Assembly (NCBI GenBank): GCA_013399305.1
Contig: VXAI01000097.1
Location: forward strand, 3,096,005 to 3,160,004
DNA length: 64,000 nt
Reading direction: 5' to 3'
Origin: Rostratula benghalensis
Taxonomy: Eukaryota > Chordata > Aves > Charadriiformes > Rostratulidae
Shown here: positions 26,941 to 38,941 of the stretch, piece after piece
How positions within the stretch are numbered: the first letter of the stretch is position 1
How the letters are laid out: every line of letters starts with the position of its first letter
The notes under the pieces: generated by a model
Told to the model about the DNA's origin: nothing
The model's input: the letters and a program-made list of their open reading frames with translations, nothing else
Databases searched by the model: none
Translations under genes and position numbers: made by a program

Positions 26941-27540
26941 CATTGTTGGAGTTGGATGAGACCTCTAAAGATCATCTAGTCCAACTCCTCTGCTAAAGCA
27001 GGATTGCTCAGAGCACATTACTCAGGACTGCATCCAGGTGGGTCTTCAAGGTCTCCAGAGAAGGGGACTCCGCAACCTCTCTGGGCAGGTTGTTCCAGGG
27101 CTCTGTCACCTTCACCGTAAAGAAGTTTTTCCTCATGTTTGAATGGAACTTCCTATGTTTCAGCTTATGCCCATTGCCCCTCATCCTGTCACTGGGAACC
27201 ACTGAACAGAGTCTGGCTCCATCTGCCTTCAACCCACCCTTCAGATACTTATAAGCATTAATAAGGTTTCCCCTCAGCCTTCTCCAGGCTAAAAAGTCCC
27301 AGCTCTCTCAACCTTTCCTCCTCAGGGAGATGTTCCAATCCCTCCATCATCTTTGATGCCCTATGCTGGACCTTCTCCACTAGTTCTCTGTCTTGAACTG
27401 TGGAGCCCAGAACCGGACACAGTATTCCATTTGTGGCCTCTCCAGTGCAGAGTAGAGGGACAGGATAACCTCCCTCGACCTACTGGCCACACTCTTCCCT
27501 CCACAGCCCAAGATTCCATTGGCCCTCTTGGGGGGGCCTC
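26941..27540 (-). mobile_element. CR1 LINE, 5'-truncated, minus strand
   Basis: The left end carries the inverted CR1 3' UTR (GTTGGATGAGACCTCTAAAG, then GATCATCTAGTCCAACTCC). Read on the minus strand, the right part encodes the C-terminal half of CR1 ORF2: motifs like [26 protein letters not shown] and [19 protein letters not shown] are present with frameshifts. The element is cut off at its 5' end near 27,540, as is usual for CR1. It is much better preserved than the L3/CR1 pieces on either side, so it inserted later. It is not capable of movement because most of the reverse transcriptase and all of ORF1 are missing. Confidence 0.93.
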
Positions 27541-28389
27541 TCTTAGGCCAATTTCTCCTAATTAATTTTTTCTGTGTCTTAACAGAATGCTGGGCTTTGT
27601 ATTTCCAGCCCAGTCCATATCAGGACCAAAAATGACATCTATATTAGTAAACTAAACAGGGTCTGGGTACAGGCTCAAGCACATGCCTGCATCCATCCTG
27701 GCTGTTTAACTGCTGGTGTACCACCCGACATGGTTTTGACCTGTGTCAATTAGCAGTCCTCAGACAATTCCCCAGGCTCAGTCTGAAACTGTTGCCTATA
27801 GGAAGTATGGGTGGGAATGTAAGAATTTAGTCCAATGGATGTGAGCTGTGACACAGCACCTGTCCTAAAGGCAGTAGGAATTGATTCTGTTTATCTGAAG
27901 TGAACTGCCTTGACTAAAGGACAAAATGTTACCCATTAGTTTGGCTAAAGCCAAACCCGGTAACCTGGAGCTACTCTCAGAGTTTCACTGAGCCCTGTGT
28001 CCTTTCAGAGCTTTGAAAAATTACTTCTTGGGCAAGGATGTGCCGAGATACTTGTTCACTTGAAGCAACCTGAAACAAGCCATCATGCACTTATGAATAC
28101 CTGGTCACCAAGGAAAAAGTTGACAAAATAGGTGATCTTCAGAATATGTTGATCCATGTATAAATCCACTTTTTTTCCTTCTTTTCCTCTTCACAGTGGT
28201 CTAGTGTGTGTCTCCCTGAACTCAGACTGAAGCAGCCTGTGAATGTTTGCTAGCCTTTATCTTGGCTTGGAGTACCCCAGTAGCTACTGCTAGCACTGAT
28301 AAAGTTCCCAGTTTCAAGTGCTTACAAGGCATCCATCCAGAGACCAGATATGCATATATCCAGCACTCTAAGAGAAAGACCAATGAGTC
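27541..28389. other. Non-coding spacer
   Basis: I see no gene or clear repeat. It separates the young minus-strand CR1 from the second half of the old L3/CR1 relic and may include unrecognisably decayed parts of the latter. Confidence 0.4.
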
Positions 28390-29400
28390 TGAGAAACAAA
28401 GTACCAGTGACTTCAGCAAGGCTTTGGTATTGCTCCACAAAACTCTCTCACGAGCAAGCTGAGAAAATATGGACTAAATAAGTAGTAAATCTCTGGAAAA
28501 CTGTGCTCAAAGGGTAGTTATCAGGGGTCCATGATCAGACTTGAAGGTTTTATTGAATAGATTCCCTATAGATCAGTCTCAGGCCAAGCAGAAGCCAATG
28601 TATTCATTAATGGTCTTGACACAGGAACAGGCAACACTCTCACTGGTGGTGTGGATGATCAAAGCTGGAGGAGGAGAGAAATGCAAACCCTTTGAAAGGC
28701 AAGATTAGAATTGGAAAGTTCCCAACCAATTACAGCAAAAAACAAAAATAAATAGCCAATAGCTCCTTATGGATAGGGCAAAGGATGATATATGTGTAGT
28801 AATAAGCAACTACACAAATACAAATGGGTAAATGCCTAAGCAGCAGCTCAGCAGACATGGAGCTGGTGATTAAAGATGAATATGAGTCACAGGATTGCTA
28901 CTGCCGTGAAAGAAGGCAGATGCCACACTCAGATATAGGAAGAGGAGTCATAAATGAGATGCAGTCAGTATTTCTTTCTCCACTTTATTCATCCCCTCAA
29001 GACTTCTGAAATTTTATGCATTTTTGAGTACCACACTTCACATCTCCAACTGGACAGAGTCCTGAGGAGTGTTGGCAGGGAGAAATGTTTTGCCTGGAGG
29101 CAAAAAACCCACCTGGCCTAGAAAGAAAAATATGGTTTGGTTTTTCTAGAGAAGATAGGGCTCGAGGAGGGGGAAAAAAAGTATGCTAATGCTCTTCAGG
29201 TTATGACAAAAGATTACTACCCAGAGAAAGAGGTCAAACTGTGTGTATACCAAGTGTAGGGTAGCAAGTTATGCAGAAAGACATTAGGATAAACTCAAGG
29301 ATAAGTAATCTCTGGAACAGATGGCCTAGGAGACCTGTAGCATTTTAGAAATGTAAAATTTGGATTATAAAATACCAGTAAAGACCAATTTAGATGCAAT
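28390..29400 (+). mobile_element. Ancient L3/CR1-like LINE relic, RT core to C-terminus
   Basis: Sequential matches, in correct order, to the ORF2 of amniote L3/CR1 elements: a GACTTCAGCAAGGCTTTGG stretch at 28,409 (DFSKAF motif), then CTCAAAGGGTAGTTATCA near 28,506, VFINGLDTGTGN at 28,600-28,635 (equivalent of the FINDLDEGT motif), GAGTCATAAATGAGA near 28,945 (SVINK), a 'TFEYHTSH' stretch near 29,020 (FWAPHFK), ACTGGACAGAGTCC at 29,050 and CTCTGGAACAGATGGCCTAG near 29,310 (HWNRLPRE). Stops and indels are everywhere. The divergence is much greater than in the CR1 at 26,941-27,540 or at 37,430-38,941. Confidence 0.75.
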
Positions 29401-30935
29401 CAGAGCTGTGCTGGGCTTGTGAGATGGCACAAGATGGCCTCCCTACTTCCTGTCACTTGTGTCATATATGATCTTGTGATTGATTATTTTTTAATTCAGT
29501 ACCGTATTAATGCCATTACATGCTCATTACATGATTTGTTAACCTATTTACCTTTTCTCCAGCATTTCTTCCCGTGGCATTGTCCCTCTCTTCCCTCTCC
29601 TGCTCTCTCATGGCTTTATCTCAGTGTCTTTGTTGTCTTTCTCTTCTCCCTGAAAGGCAACTTCTTTCATATCATTAATTTTTCTCACAATGCCACCTCG
29701 TAGACAGCAATTTCTTTAGTTACACATTCGAAGTAGGTGTTTTTATCCTCAAATGTTTCAGCACATAAAGGTGAATCATTGTTTTTTGTTCCTTCTTCTC
29801 CTTTACATTCTCAGAAGGGTGGTGGGTTGTGCCCTCCCAGTAACATACAGCTTTCTCTCTCCGTGGGCCAAAATCTCTGCATTAAGGATTTAAATAAAAG
29901 TGTGGTCTACAAGCATAGAAACAAAGCGAAGGGTAAGAAAAAAGCTTTTACAAGCCGAGAATCTTACAGATGCCTATTTTCATCCTGTGTTAGACGTTTA
30001 AACAAGACATTTAAGTGGCAAGCCTACTTGGCTACATGTACAGTCAATTGAGAGGGAGAAGCATTTCTAGTGAGTGATTCATCCTGACTAACATTGGAGT
30101 TGCCTCCTCACATTGCCAGCTGCAGGACTTGAGGGAGATTTGGCTTCTGGCTGGGGGCCTCAGCCAGGAGGAAGGAGGCACTCAGATGCTGCCACATGAG
30201 CAGGAACCAATGAAACTGCTTAGCTAGAAGAAGGGGACAGCAAATTGTTAAGGGAAGTAGTGCTTACAGTAAGTAATATTGTCCTGGAATGGTAGGAAAA
30301 TGTTTGCAGAAACTTAATTTCTCCAGTGCTACGCAGGGCTGTATTATGCTCCAGGAACCTCTTTTTGAGAACTCTTAGTTGTCTGTAATTAATTGGGTTA
30401 TTGGATGATGCTGTGGCCAAATCCAGACTTTCTGTTGTTCTGGAAGTGATAGAAAATAAAAGTCTAGCTAAGATATACTGGGGAGTGCTGTTTGACTCAT
30501 CTCTGCTTCTTGTAAATTTTTATCTCCTCTCCTTGGTTTGACACTCAGCTGTAACTTCTACCTCCAGGTGATCCAGGCTGGTTTAGAGTGTTCTTTCCTG
30601 CCCGTCTCGGGGGGCTAAGCAATTTCCATTTTCTACTAGATACCCAAGGGATTCAAAGCAGGAGTCCCATTGACTCATCTCTCAACTGCATGTCAGGCTT
30701 GTTTGATCCTCCCCAAGAAAGTGTGGGTTCATTCATCTGAGGAAAGGGCTCCACATCCTGTGTGAACTGGGAGAAGACTACGATCATCACCCAGGAACGA
30801 AGAAACAATTTTCCAGCTCTGTGAGCCATCACCTCTCCATCACCCACTTCTTTTCTGTTTCATAAACCTTGTCTTCACTCACAAGCCCTTCCTCAAGACC
30901 ATCATATCCTGTCTGGCCTGGAAAATCTCCACTAT

Positions 30936-30970
30936 TCATCCATCCATCATCCACCACCCACCATCCACTA
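30936..30970 (+). repeat. (CATC)n-like microsatellite
   Basis: CATCCATCCATC followed by degenerate CCACC and CATCC units over about 35 bases. Confidence 0.8.
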
Positions 30971-33593
30971 TTCTGTTGTTCCATCGTCCTGCAAACACTT
31001 TTGAGTACCAGCCCATGGCTGGCACTGCTGAGGAGAGCTCCCCAAAGCCAGCTCCATGAGTCCTTCTGGAAGCCATCCTTTGGTAACAGCCATGTTTAGT
31101 GTGCAGGACTGCTTGTCCTTCTACTCCTCCATTAGTCAGTACTTGCCTATTGTCTGCAGTGCTATATTTAAATGATGAACTGCTTGGAGCACACCCTGTC
31201 CTTTCCTTTTGTGATTGCACAGTGCCTCATATAATGGGGTATTGGTTCATGACTTGTGCTGTTAGGCATGGGCGCAAAGTAAATAAATAATACTAATGCT
31301 AATAAGAGCCTTTCCTTACTTCCTGCTTTTGTGCTTCTTTTCGTCGTATCTTTTATCTTCCCAGTTATAGCTATGCTTATTTAATTTAAATAGGAGAACA
31401 CTCAAATAAAGCTTGTTTTTTATCTTCCCAGATATGTTATAGTCTTAGTCTAAAGTTAAAAATACTGAATACCAAATCAAGCAACATAGTGGTTGTTTTT
31501 CATAAAATAATTTGTCTTGGTGGGCACTACTGCTGTTTGGGAAAATGATCCATTTCTGTCTCAGCAGAAGCCTGTGCATACTATTGAAGCCAATCCTTAA
31601 TTAATTTGATTTTCTGTTTAGTTTGATCAGTAATTCAAACCCCAACTCTTTTGTATTAAAAAAATAAAGTAGTTTACACCTTTCTTTTTGATGACTTTAA
31701 GAACTGCTTCTGAATAATTAGCTTTGCTCCTAGAAAATATCTTTACTTCCCCTGCATGGCAAAGCATGGCATGCAAAACATAGGATTTTTACATCTGCAG
31801 CTGGGTAAAAAGCTTTTTTTAAAAAAAATATTTTATTTTTACTGCAAATAGCATATTTTGTCCCCAAACATTGTTTTACTTATTCCCAAATTATTTGTGT
31901 ATCTCAGAAAAAATATGCCAAGTAGTTTTGGCTAGATGCTGGATGCTGAAGACTATCAGTCAGGAGATATCCACAATTTATACAACACCATATGGTCAGC
32001 GATATCCAGGCAGTAGAAGACTCACACGTAATCCCCATTTCTACATGTGGGACCTGAACCCTGCCTCCCCAGAGAGTGCTCTCTGCAGCAGCCTGAGGGT
32101 GTTCATGGAAAAGGGCTGACCACAAAGTTCTTCTGATGTCCTACTCAGGATGAGATATTGCAACATCCTCTAATAATTTTGCTGTTGTTCTGCTTAAGGG
32201 ATAGAAAAGGCAGACCCAGACACTATAGCAAGACATGCATTGTTAATAAAATTCAAATTTTTGTGTGCACTCTTTTTTCCTAGCAAAGACTGTTACTAAA
32301 AGCTTGTGCTTAGGTAAGAAAAAGCCATAAAGTTTAAGGTGCAAAATACCAGATTGTCATTAAACCACAGGAAATTTCAGCTTCTGGTGTGCTTCAGCAG
32401 CAGCCTGATGGAAAAAAGGACAAAGAATGGTACTGGATTTTTAGTATGAGCAACTTGGTCTCCATTGGTATGTTCACTGCATCACAGAGAATTAATGGCT
32501 CTGTTAATGAGCCACCAAAATGGTAAGAGTTATCTACATATTCCATTTATTTTATAATATCTGTTAATCTTACATAACCTGATTTGATAAAACAGATCAT
32601 CAAATCTTGATTTTTGTGTGCTTAATTTAAACTGTAATTAACTGTGCATTATACATGTAAATTGCAATGCAGAACTCTCTAAAAGTAAATGAAAAAATCA
32701 AGTGTACAAAGTTGTTTCTAGATGCCTGCCCGAGTGCGAAAAAGGGACCAGTTGGTGTTGAAGAAAGAGAATAGTTACTCTATTACAATCCAACCCATGC
32801 CAGTGGGTTCCCAGATACACAGTGAGGAGGAAAGGGAAGAATTAACTTAATGGGCCACATCCATTAGAGCCTCCTGCCCAGCATGTCCCTTCTGGAAAGT
32901 CCTGTTCTAACAAAATTTGACCATTTTTATGGCTCAAAGTGCAGAGAAGAGACCCAAGAAGCTGGAGGGGGGATGGAAATGTCAATGTTTTTTGTGGGAG
33001 AGGCCATGGTGTTGCATGGACTAGACACAGGTATCTGAAAGGTGAAATGCAAATACACACTGAATTCAGGCTGACAAAATCTGGCATATTGACCCTTGCT
33101 TTGGACCTGTGATTTAACTCTGAAGCTGAGTGGAGCTGGACATCTAATGGTTCCTGCATGCTGAAGTTGAGTGACAAACCAGATCTATAATGAAAACAGA
33201 AACGTTTACTTGCCATGATTCCAGTGCCTTAACACCAGCTTACCCTCTTGTTCCACGGTTGTGTTAAATGAGCTCAAGTCGAGAAGTCCTGCTCCCCCAG
33301 CTCCTGCACACATACCAACTCTCCTCCTCTGATCCTTCCCTTCTGCCAGTACAAAATTGTGTGTCCAGGCAATAAGCTGGCTCTGGGAGTTCATCTGGCT
33401 TGAATCAAGCCTTCAGTACGCAAAAAAGGATGGCCCTCAAACGCGGGCAGGACTGCCTTTGGGGTGAGCCACCGACAAGCAAAACCTAGGGTGAGGTGGC
33501 TGCAGCAGCTCTTGCCTTCTCTCCTGTTAGGGACATTAACTCCTCAGGGTGAAAAGTGATCACAAAGAGAAAAGTATCCCAAAGCATTCTAAG

Positions 33594-33650
33594 GTTTGTG
33601 GGAGGGATTTAAAAAAATCACCTAGTCCAAACCTCTCTACTACGGCAATT
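33594..33650 (-). mobile_element. Possible CR1 3'-tail remnant
   Basis: AAGGTTTGTGGGAGGGATTT followed by ATCACCTAGTCCAAACCTCT resembles the inverted CR1 terminus (AGGTTGGAAAGGACCTTTAA..ATCATCTAGTCCAACC). Only about 55 bases are involved and the flanks give no further support. Confidence 0.4.
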
Positions 33651-34465
33651 AATTTGTCTTTGTTCTTTGCCTGATACATGTTTTTTTTTCTCCACTGTTG
33701 TTAAAAACCTCTGGTGAAGAATGTACTTTTGGATTCAAGATAAAGCAAGGGAAAATTCCTCTCTTCTACCTTCCTGCCACCATCTGTTCCTTTTTCCTTC
33801 CTTTTGTCTTATCTTCAGATATGTATTTATTGAGTTGTGAGAGAGATTTGAGTGATGTGTTCTCCAGTAATTGCCTATGATCTTCAATGTAGCTATAGAA
33901 AACCATACATTAATATGCCTGAGGAGGTGAAGAGATAAATACCTCAGCATGCACACACCTTTAGCAGGTATTTATTTTTGAAAATAGACGTGTAAACAGC
34001 CATGTTGGAACTTGCAAAACTTCCTGGTGTAATTATTACTGCCCTATGACTGTAGACCTGTATGAGGAACGCTCTTTTAATATAGTTCAATGCAAATATT
34101 TGATGAGTTAAGAAAAAGCTCTCTTGTTTGTTGGAAATAGACTATTGGGTTACAATACTAACAGACCTCAGTTCCTTGATATGTTTGAAGAATAAATTTT
34201 TTATGTTGCTAAAACCCATCTAAAAAGATTATTTGTCTTAGATGGTTAGGGTAACCATACTTGTCTCACCCTTGTTTTAAATGCCATCCAAATCAGTGCA
34301 CAACTGGCAATAAACAAGTATTTAAAAGCCTATTTCTGTGAAAGAAGATAATGAAAGGTACTATCACGGTCAGTGATGTTTGGTGAATTTCTTGGCACAC
34401 TCAATGGAGGGCAAAAAACTGGTTGAATAGGTTGTACCTAAAAATACGTTCTAGTAAGCACATGG

Positions 34466-35080
34466 TGTATTGGGTTTGTGTGGCAAGGTTTTGGTAGTCA
34501 GGGGGACTTACAGGAGTAGTTTCTGTGAGAAGACACCAAGAGCTTCCTTAATGTCTGATAGAGCCAATTCCAGCCAGCTTCAAGCGAGATCTGTTCCTGG
34601 CCAAAGCTCAGTCCATCAGTGATGGTGGTAGTGCCTCTGTGACAGCATATTTAAGAAAGAGAAAAAACTGCTGAGCAACAGTAGCTGAAGAGAGGAGCAA
34701 GAAGAATATGTGAGAAAACAACCCTGCAGACACCAAGATCAGAGAAGAATGAGGGGGAGGAGGTGCTCCAGGAGCCAGAGCAGGTTCCCTGCAGCCCACA
34801 TTGAAGACCATGGTGAGGCAGGAAGAAGGGAGGGGTGGAGGAAAGGTGTTTTGAGATTTGGTTTTATTTCTCATAAACATGATTTGATTTGTAATAAATA
34901 CAATTAATTTCCCCAAGTAAAATCTGTCTTGCAGTAATGGTATTTGCTGAGTGATCTCTCTGTGTCTTTATTTCAGCCCATGAGCCTTCATTATATTTTT
35001 TGTCCTCCTGTCCAGTTGAGGAGGGGGAGTGATAGAGTGACTTGGTAGGCATCCAGCATCTAGCCAAAGTCAACTCACCA
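34466..35080 (+). mobile_element. Solo LTR of an avian endogenous retrovirus family
   Basis: A 615-bp block starts TGTATTGGGTTTGTGTGG and ends GTCAACTCACCA, so it has the TG..CA termini of an LTR. It is flanked by CATGG (34,461-34,465) and CGTGG (35,081-35,085), a 5-bp target duplication with one change. Inside, in plus orientation, are a TATA-like ATATTTAAG near 34,647-34,655 and an AATAAA at 34,893-34,898, the expected U3/R layout, then a GT-rich U5-like part. The ends and several internal words match a bird ERV LTR family I have seen often but whose Repbase name I cannot give with certainty; the known form is longer in the middle, so this copy may be internally shortened. No gag, pol or env sequence is next to it. 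Confidence 0.78.
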
Positions 35081-35085
35081 CGTGG

Positions 35086-36956
35086 TTATGCTGGAAGGGA
35101 GATGCCCAAAGCAACCATTGGCAGGTTTACAGTCTTGTAGCGTGTAAAGCAGGCAAAACTGGTCATGAGAGCAAACTCCAGGCTGCCTAGAGTAGACAGC
35201 ATGAATATAGCCATTGTCTTCACAATGTGGGAAGACCATGTCTGGTTTCTATAGAAAGAAAACTTCAGCATAGAAGAGTGCTTTAAAGCCATCCACCCCT
35301 CACATGTGCTGGGGCATAAGGCAGAGGTAATTTGCTCCTAACTAATCCTATCATGGAGCAATGCATCTAATTTGACCCATCTGCTAATCTGCAAAGTCAC
35401 TTCTTCAGTCCTTCACAACCTGCAATGTCATTCCTCAGGCCAACATCTTGTCCTCTGGCCCTCAGTTTACTAAGTCTGTTGTTCAGTATTGTCACAATAT
35501 GGCCAGCACATTCTACATTCTTTATCTCTTCTTTTGGTCAGCTATTGGTAATTGTATACACCTCAAATTATCTAATGTGGATCTCCAATTGAAAATTGTT
35601 TAAACAGTACTTGATAAATCTATTGCTTCTCCCTGACCTACAGTTGAGTGAGAACACTACTTATCTTAGACTCTGTATTCTCACCTGCAGTCCTTCCCTT
35701 GCCCATCTGAGCCCTGCAGATAGAGTCGTGGGGGCTGTGAGATATACTGCCTGGGTAAATAAATGTGACAACAATGCTTGCAGTTACTCCTTCTAGAACA
35801 GCGATGGCATGTTAGGTCATATTTATTTTCACAGCCTTTGTTTTTTGACCTGTTGATTATAAGACCTTATTGTTTTGCTGTTCTGACTAAGCTGTTTGTC
35901 TTTTGTTGTATCTCATCTGCTGATGAATAGATATCCCCAGCAAACTGAGACTGCCAAACACCCCTGGGACTCCAGCCTCCATGCCAGATATTTGTTATAC
36001 AGCAGTATGAGACACTGCAGGGAGATGATGTACCTATGCCGGCAGTGACATCAAAGGAATCCTTTAATTACCAGTGTGCTGTGAAAGATTTTGGAAAATA
36101 CAAATGATTTTACCAAGAAATCTGTACATTTTCAGTGTCTTTCTATAGCAGCATAATTTTTAAATTCTTTCCTACAATCACAAAGTGTTAAGAGTACTAA
36201 TTGCCATTAATTTTTTTGTTCATTAGTATTATGTGATGTGAAGGTATGGTCAATGAACAAAGAACTAGGAAAGAAACCAGCTAGCTCTACTTAGTGGCAC
36301 TGTGGCTTGTCTTCAGAATAATTGTACAAAGCCCCTTTTTGGACAGGAGCATTTTTTACCTCAATTTGTTTCAATAACTTAATTTTTTCTTAGGCAATTC
36401 TGTCATGGTGTACTTCCTTTCCTTTGAAGTGAATTTTAGACCCTGCTCCCTGCTGTGGTTTCATTCTTCATATCACTTGCTTTGAGTGGATGTGTACTTA
36501 TTTTTCTTGCCGACAACCTTTATAGCTCTGTAGTTTGCTGTTGGAAGCGTTCAGTTCACCTTAGCTAATAAGTGTGAATATCCAGATCTTTTATTTTCCT
36601 GACATTACCAGCTTCAGTTTTGTTTCAGTTGGAGGTCTATTTAATGCACAATAGAGGTAGCCCATGATATAATATTGACATAACATGTATTTCCCTTTGT
36701 TTTTTTCATGCTTGCAGTGATTCACTGCTCTTTCCTTCCTTTGGAAAGTCCCAACACATTCTCAGCCCTATCAGTGAATGTGCTTCTGATGGGCCTTCAG
36801 GTCTACTCTACGTGATTGGAAAGGGATTCCAAGTCCTTCCAGACAGAAAACTCATCTGAAGGGGAAGAAGTTGGCAATGATCTTGTGATAGTTCTTATTA
36901 TATGACTGAGCCATTGACTTCAGGTGACCACATCTAATCAGAAAAGCAGTAATTTC
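35086..36956. other. Non-coding stretch
   Basis: AT-rich unique sequence between the solo LTR and the AT-palindrome duplication. No gene, RNA gene or mobile element is recognisable. Confidence 0.5.
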
Positions 36957-36996
36957 AATAGCTTATTTAATTAAATAATAGCTTATTTAATTAAAT
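36957..36996 (+). repeat. Perfect 20-bp tandem duplication carrying ATTTAATTAAAT palindromes
   Basis: The unit AATAGCTTATTTAATTAAAT occurs twice without a single difference. Each unit holds the 12-bp perfect palindrome ATTTAATTAAAT with a central TAATTA homeodomain-type core; the two palindromes are exactly 20 bp apart, about two helical turns. Fourteen or so bases later comes a CACTA triplet repeat (37,011-37,015 region). The identity of the copies points to a recent duplication. Confidence 0.9.
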
Positions 36997-37429
36997 CCAT
37001 CACTACACTACACTACAAATCCTGTGGTTGAGTGAAGAGATGAATCCTGCTTTAAATATTAAATACTTGAAATGTATATAGTTACTGCTATTCTTATTCT
37101 TCCAGAGAGCTGCTCAGGACACAGAGGTATGGGTTAGTAGATCCTATCACAGTCAAGCTCAGAAATAACTTCATCAAAATATATCACTGTATCAGATACC
37201 CTTTTGCTTTCAGTACTAAAGATTAACAAAGTGTTCATTGTCATCATATCACAGAAGGTTGATGGACTTCAGGCTATTTTTTGCTGAGTTCCTTAAGAAT
37301 TAGAGACTAGCTGGCAATTTAATTTACAGATATTTGTGTTCCTGGTCAGGCAGTGGAAGCATGGAAGTCTGGAAAAGCGATGGCTACTCTGCACCTGGGG
37401 AGAAGGCAAATGAGCTCTAAAGCTATAAT
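36997..37429. other. Non-coding spacer before CR1
   Basis: No feature is recognised apart from the short CACTA repeats just after the tandem duplication. The last part may contain unrecognised 5' sequence of the following CR1. Confidence 0.4.
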
Positions 37430-38941
37430 CCTTTGTTAGGAAACCTTCTCTTGGATTTATCCTCATTTACCATAACTTATCAACAATCTTGGTCGACAGG
37501 TGAGGTACCACATGACTGGAGGGTGGCTAACATGATGTCTGTCTACAAGAAGGGCCAGAAGGAAGATCCGGGGAACTACAGGCTTGTCAGTCTGACTTCG
37601 GTACCAGGCAAGATCATGGAAAGGATCATCCTGAGTGAGCTCTCATGGCAAGTGCAGGGCAGCCAAGGGATCAGGGCCAGCCAGCATGGGCTTATGAAAT
37701 CCTGCTTAACCAACCTGATCTCTTTCTATGACCATGTAACCCACTTTTGGATGGGGGGAATGCTGTGGATGTTGCCTACCTCGACTTTTATAAGGCCTTT
37801 GACACTGTCCCCCACAACATTCTCCTGGAGAAGCTGTCAAATCATGGCATAGACAAGTGTACCCTTCACTGGGTTAAAAACTGGCTGTATGATGGTGTCT
37901 AGAGAGTTGTGATTAATGGGGTGAAATCTTGTTGGCAGCCAGTCACAAATGGTGTCTCTCAGGGCTCAGTTTTTGGGCCAGTCTTGCTTAATATCTTTAT
38001 TGATGATCTGGATGAGGGGATTGAGTGCATCCCTCAGCAAGTCTGCAGACAACACCAAACTAGGTAGGAGTGTTGATCTGTTGGAGGGTAGGTAGGCTCT
38101 ACAGAGGGACCCGGAGAGGTTGGATTTATGGGCCAAGGCCAATGGGGTGAGGTTCAATAAGGCCAAGTGCTGGGTCCTGCACTTAGGTCACAACGATCCC
38201 AAGAAACACTACAGGCTTGAGGAAGAGTGGCTGGAAAACTGCCCAGCAGAAAAGGACCTGGGGGTGCTGGTGGACAGCTGGCTCAACATGAGCCAACAGT
38301 GTGCCCAGGTGGACAAGAGGGCCAACAGCATCCTGGCCTGTATCAGGAATAGCGTGGCCAGCAGGAGTAGGGAAGTGATTGTGCCTCTGTACTCAGCACT
38401 GGTGATGCCTCACCTCGAGTGCTGTGTTCAGTTCTGGGCCTTGCACTACAAGAAGGACATTGAAGTGCTGGATCATGTCCAGAGGAGAGCCACCAAGATG
38501 GTGAGAAGTCTAGAGAACCAGTCCTATGATGACAGGCTGAGGGAACTGGGCAGGTTTAGTTTGGAGAAGAGGAGGCTGAGGGAAGACCTCATTGCCCTCT
38601 ACAACTACCTGAAAGGAGGCTGTAGAGAAGTGGGTGCTGGCCTCTTCTCCCACATGAATAATGACAGGACCAGAGGAAATGCTTTGAAGTTGTGTCAGGG
38701 GAAGTTCAGATTAGATATTAGGAGGAATTACTTTATTGCAAGAGTGGTCAGGCACTGGAACAGCCTGCCCAGGGAGATGGCTGAGTCACCATCCCTGGAG
38801 GTATTTAGAAACATGTAGGTGCAACAAGGTGCGGCACTTCAGGGCATGCTCTAGTGGCTGAGATGTAGGGGGTTTTTTGTGTATGTATGGTTGGACTCAA
38901 TGATCTCTGAGGTCCTTTCCACCCATGAAGATTCTGTGATT
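37430..38941 (+). mobile_element. CR1 LINE, 5'-truncated, partial ORF2 with RT
   Basis: This is the longest CR1 in the window, about 1.5 kb. Plus-strand frames encode, in order, a QSWSTGEVPHDWR motif, KKGQKEDPGNYR (37,550-37,590), an AYLDFYKAFDTVPHN motif near 37,775-37,820, a [20 protein letters not shown] stretch up to about 38,010, then [40 protein letters not shown] and [18 protein letters not shown]. The 3' end has the CR1 tail (GGTTGGACTCAATGATCTC) and ends in GATTCTGTGATT. Damage: frame changes near 37,740 and 38,030, an in-frame stop near 37,900, and the catalytic FADD box reads SADN (38,042-38,053). ORF1, the endonuclease and the N-terminal RT are missing, so it is immobile. Confidence 0.95.

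Larger units (their letters stand above)
29401..34460. other. Non-coding stretch
   Basis: AT-rich unique DNA with no gene I can recognise. It contains a CATC-rich microsatellite patch (30,936-30,970), a possible CR1 tail remnant (33,594-33,650), and an AT-rich segment at 32,550-32,690 with many TAAT/ATTA words that has the look of a conserved enhancer but cannot be judged without alignment. Confidence 0.45.
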
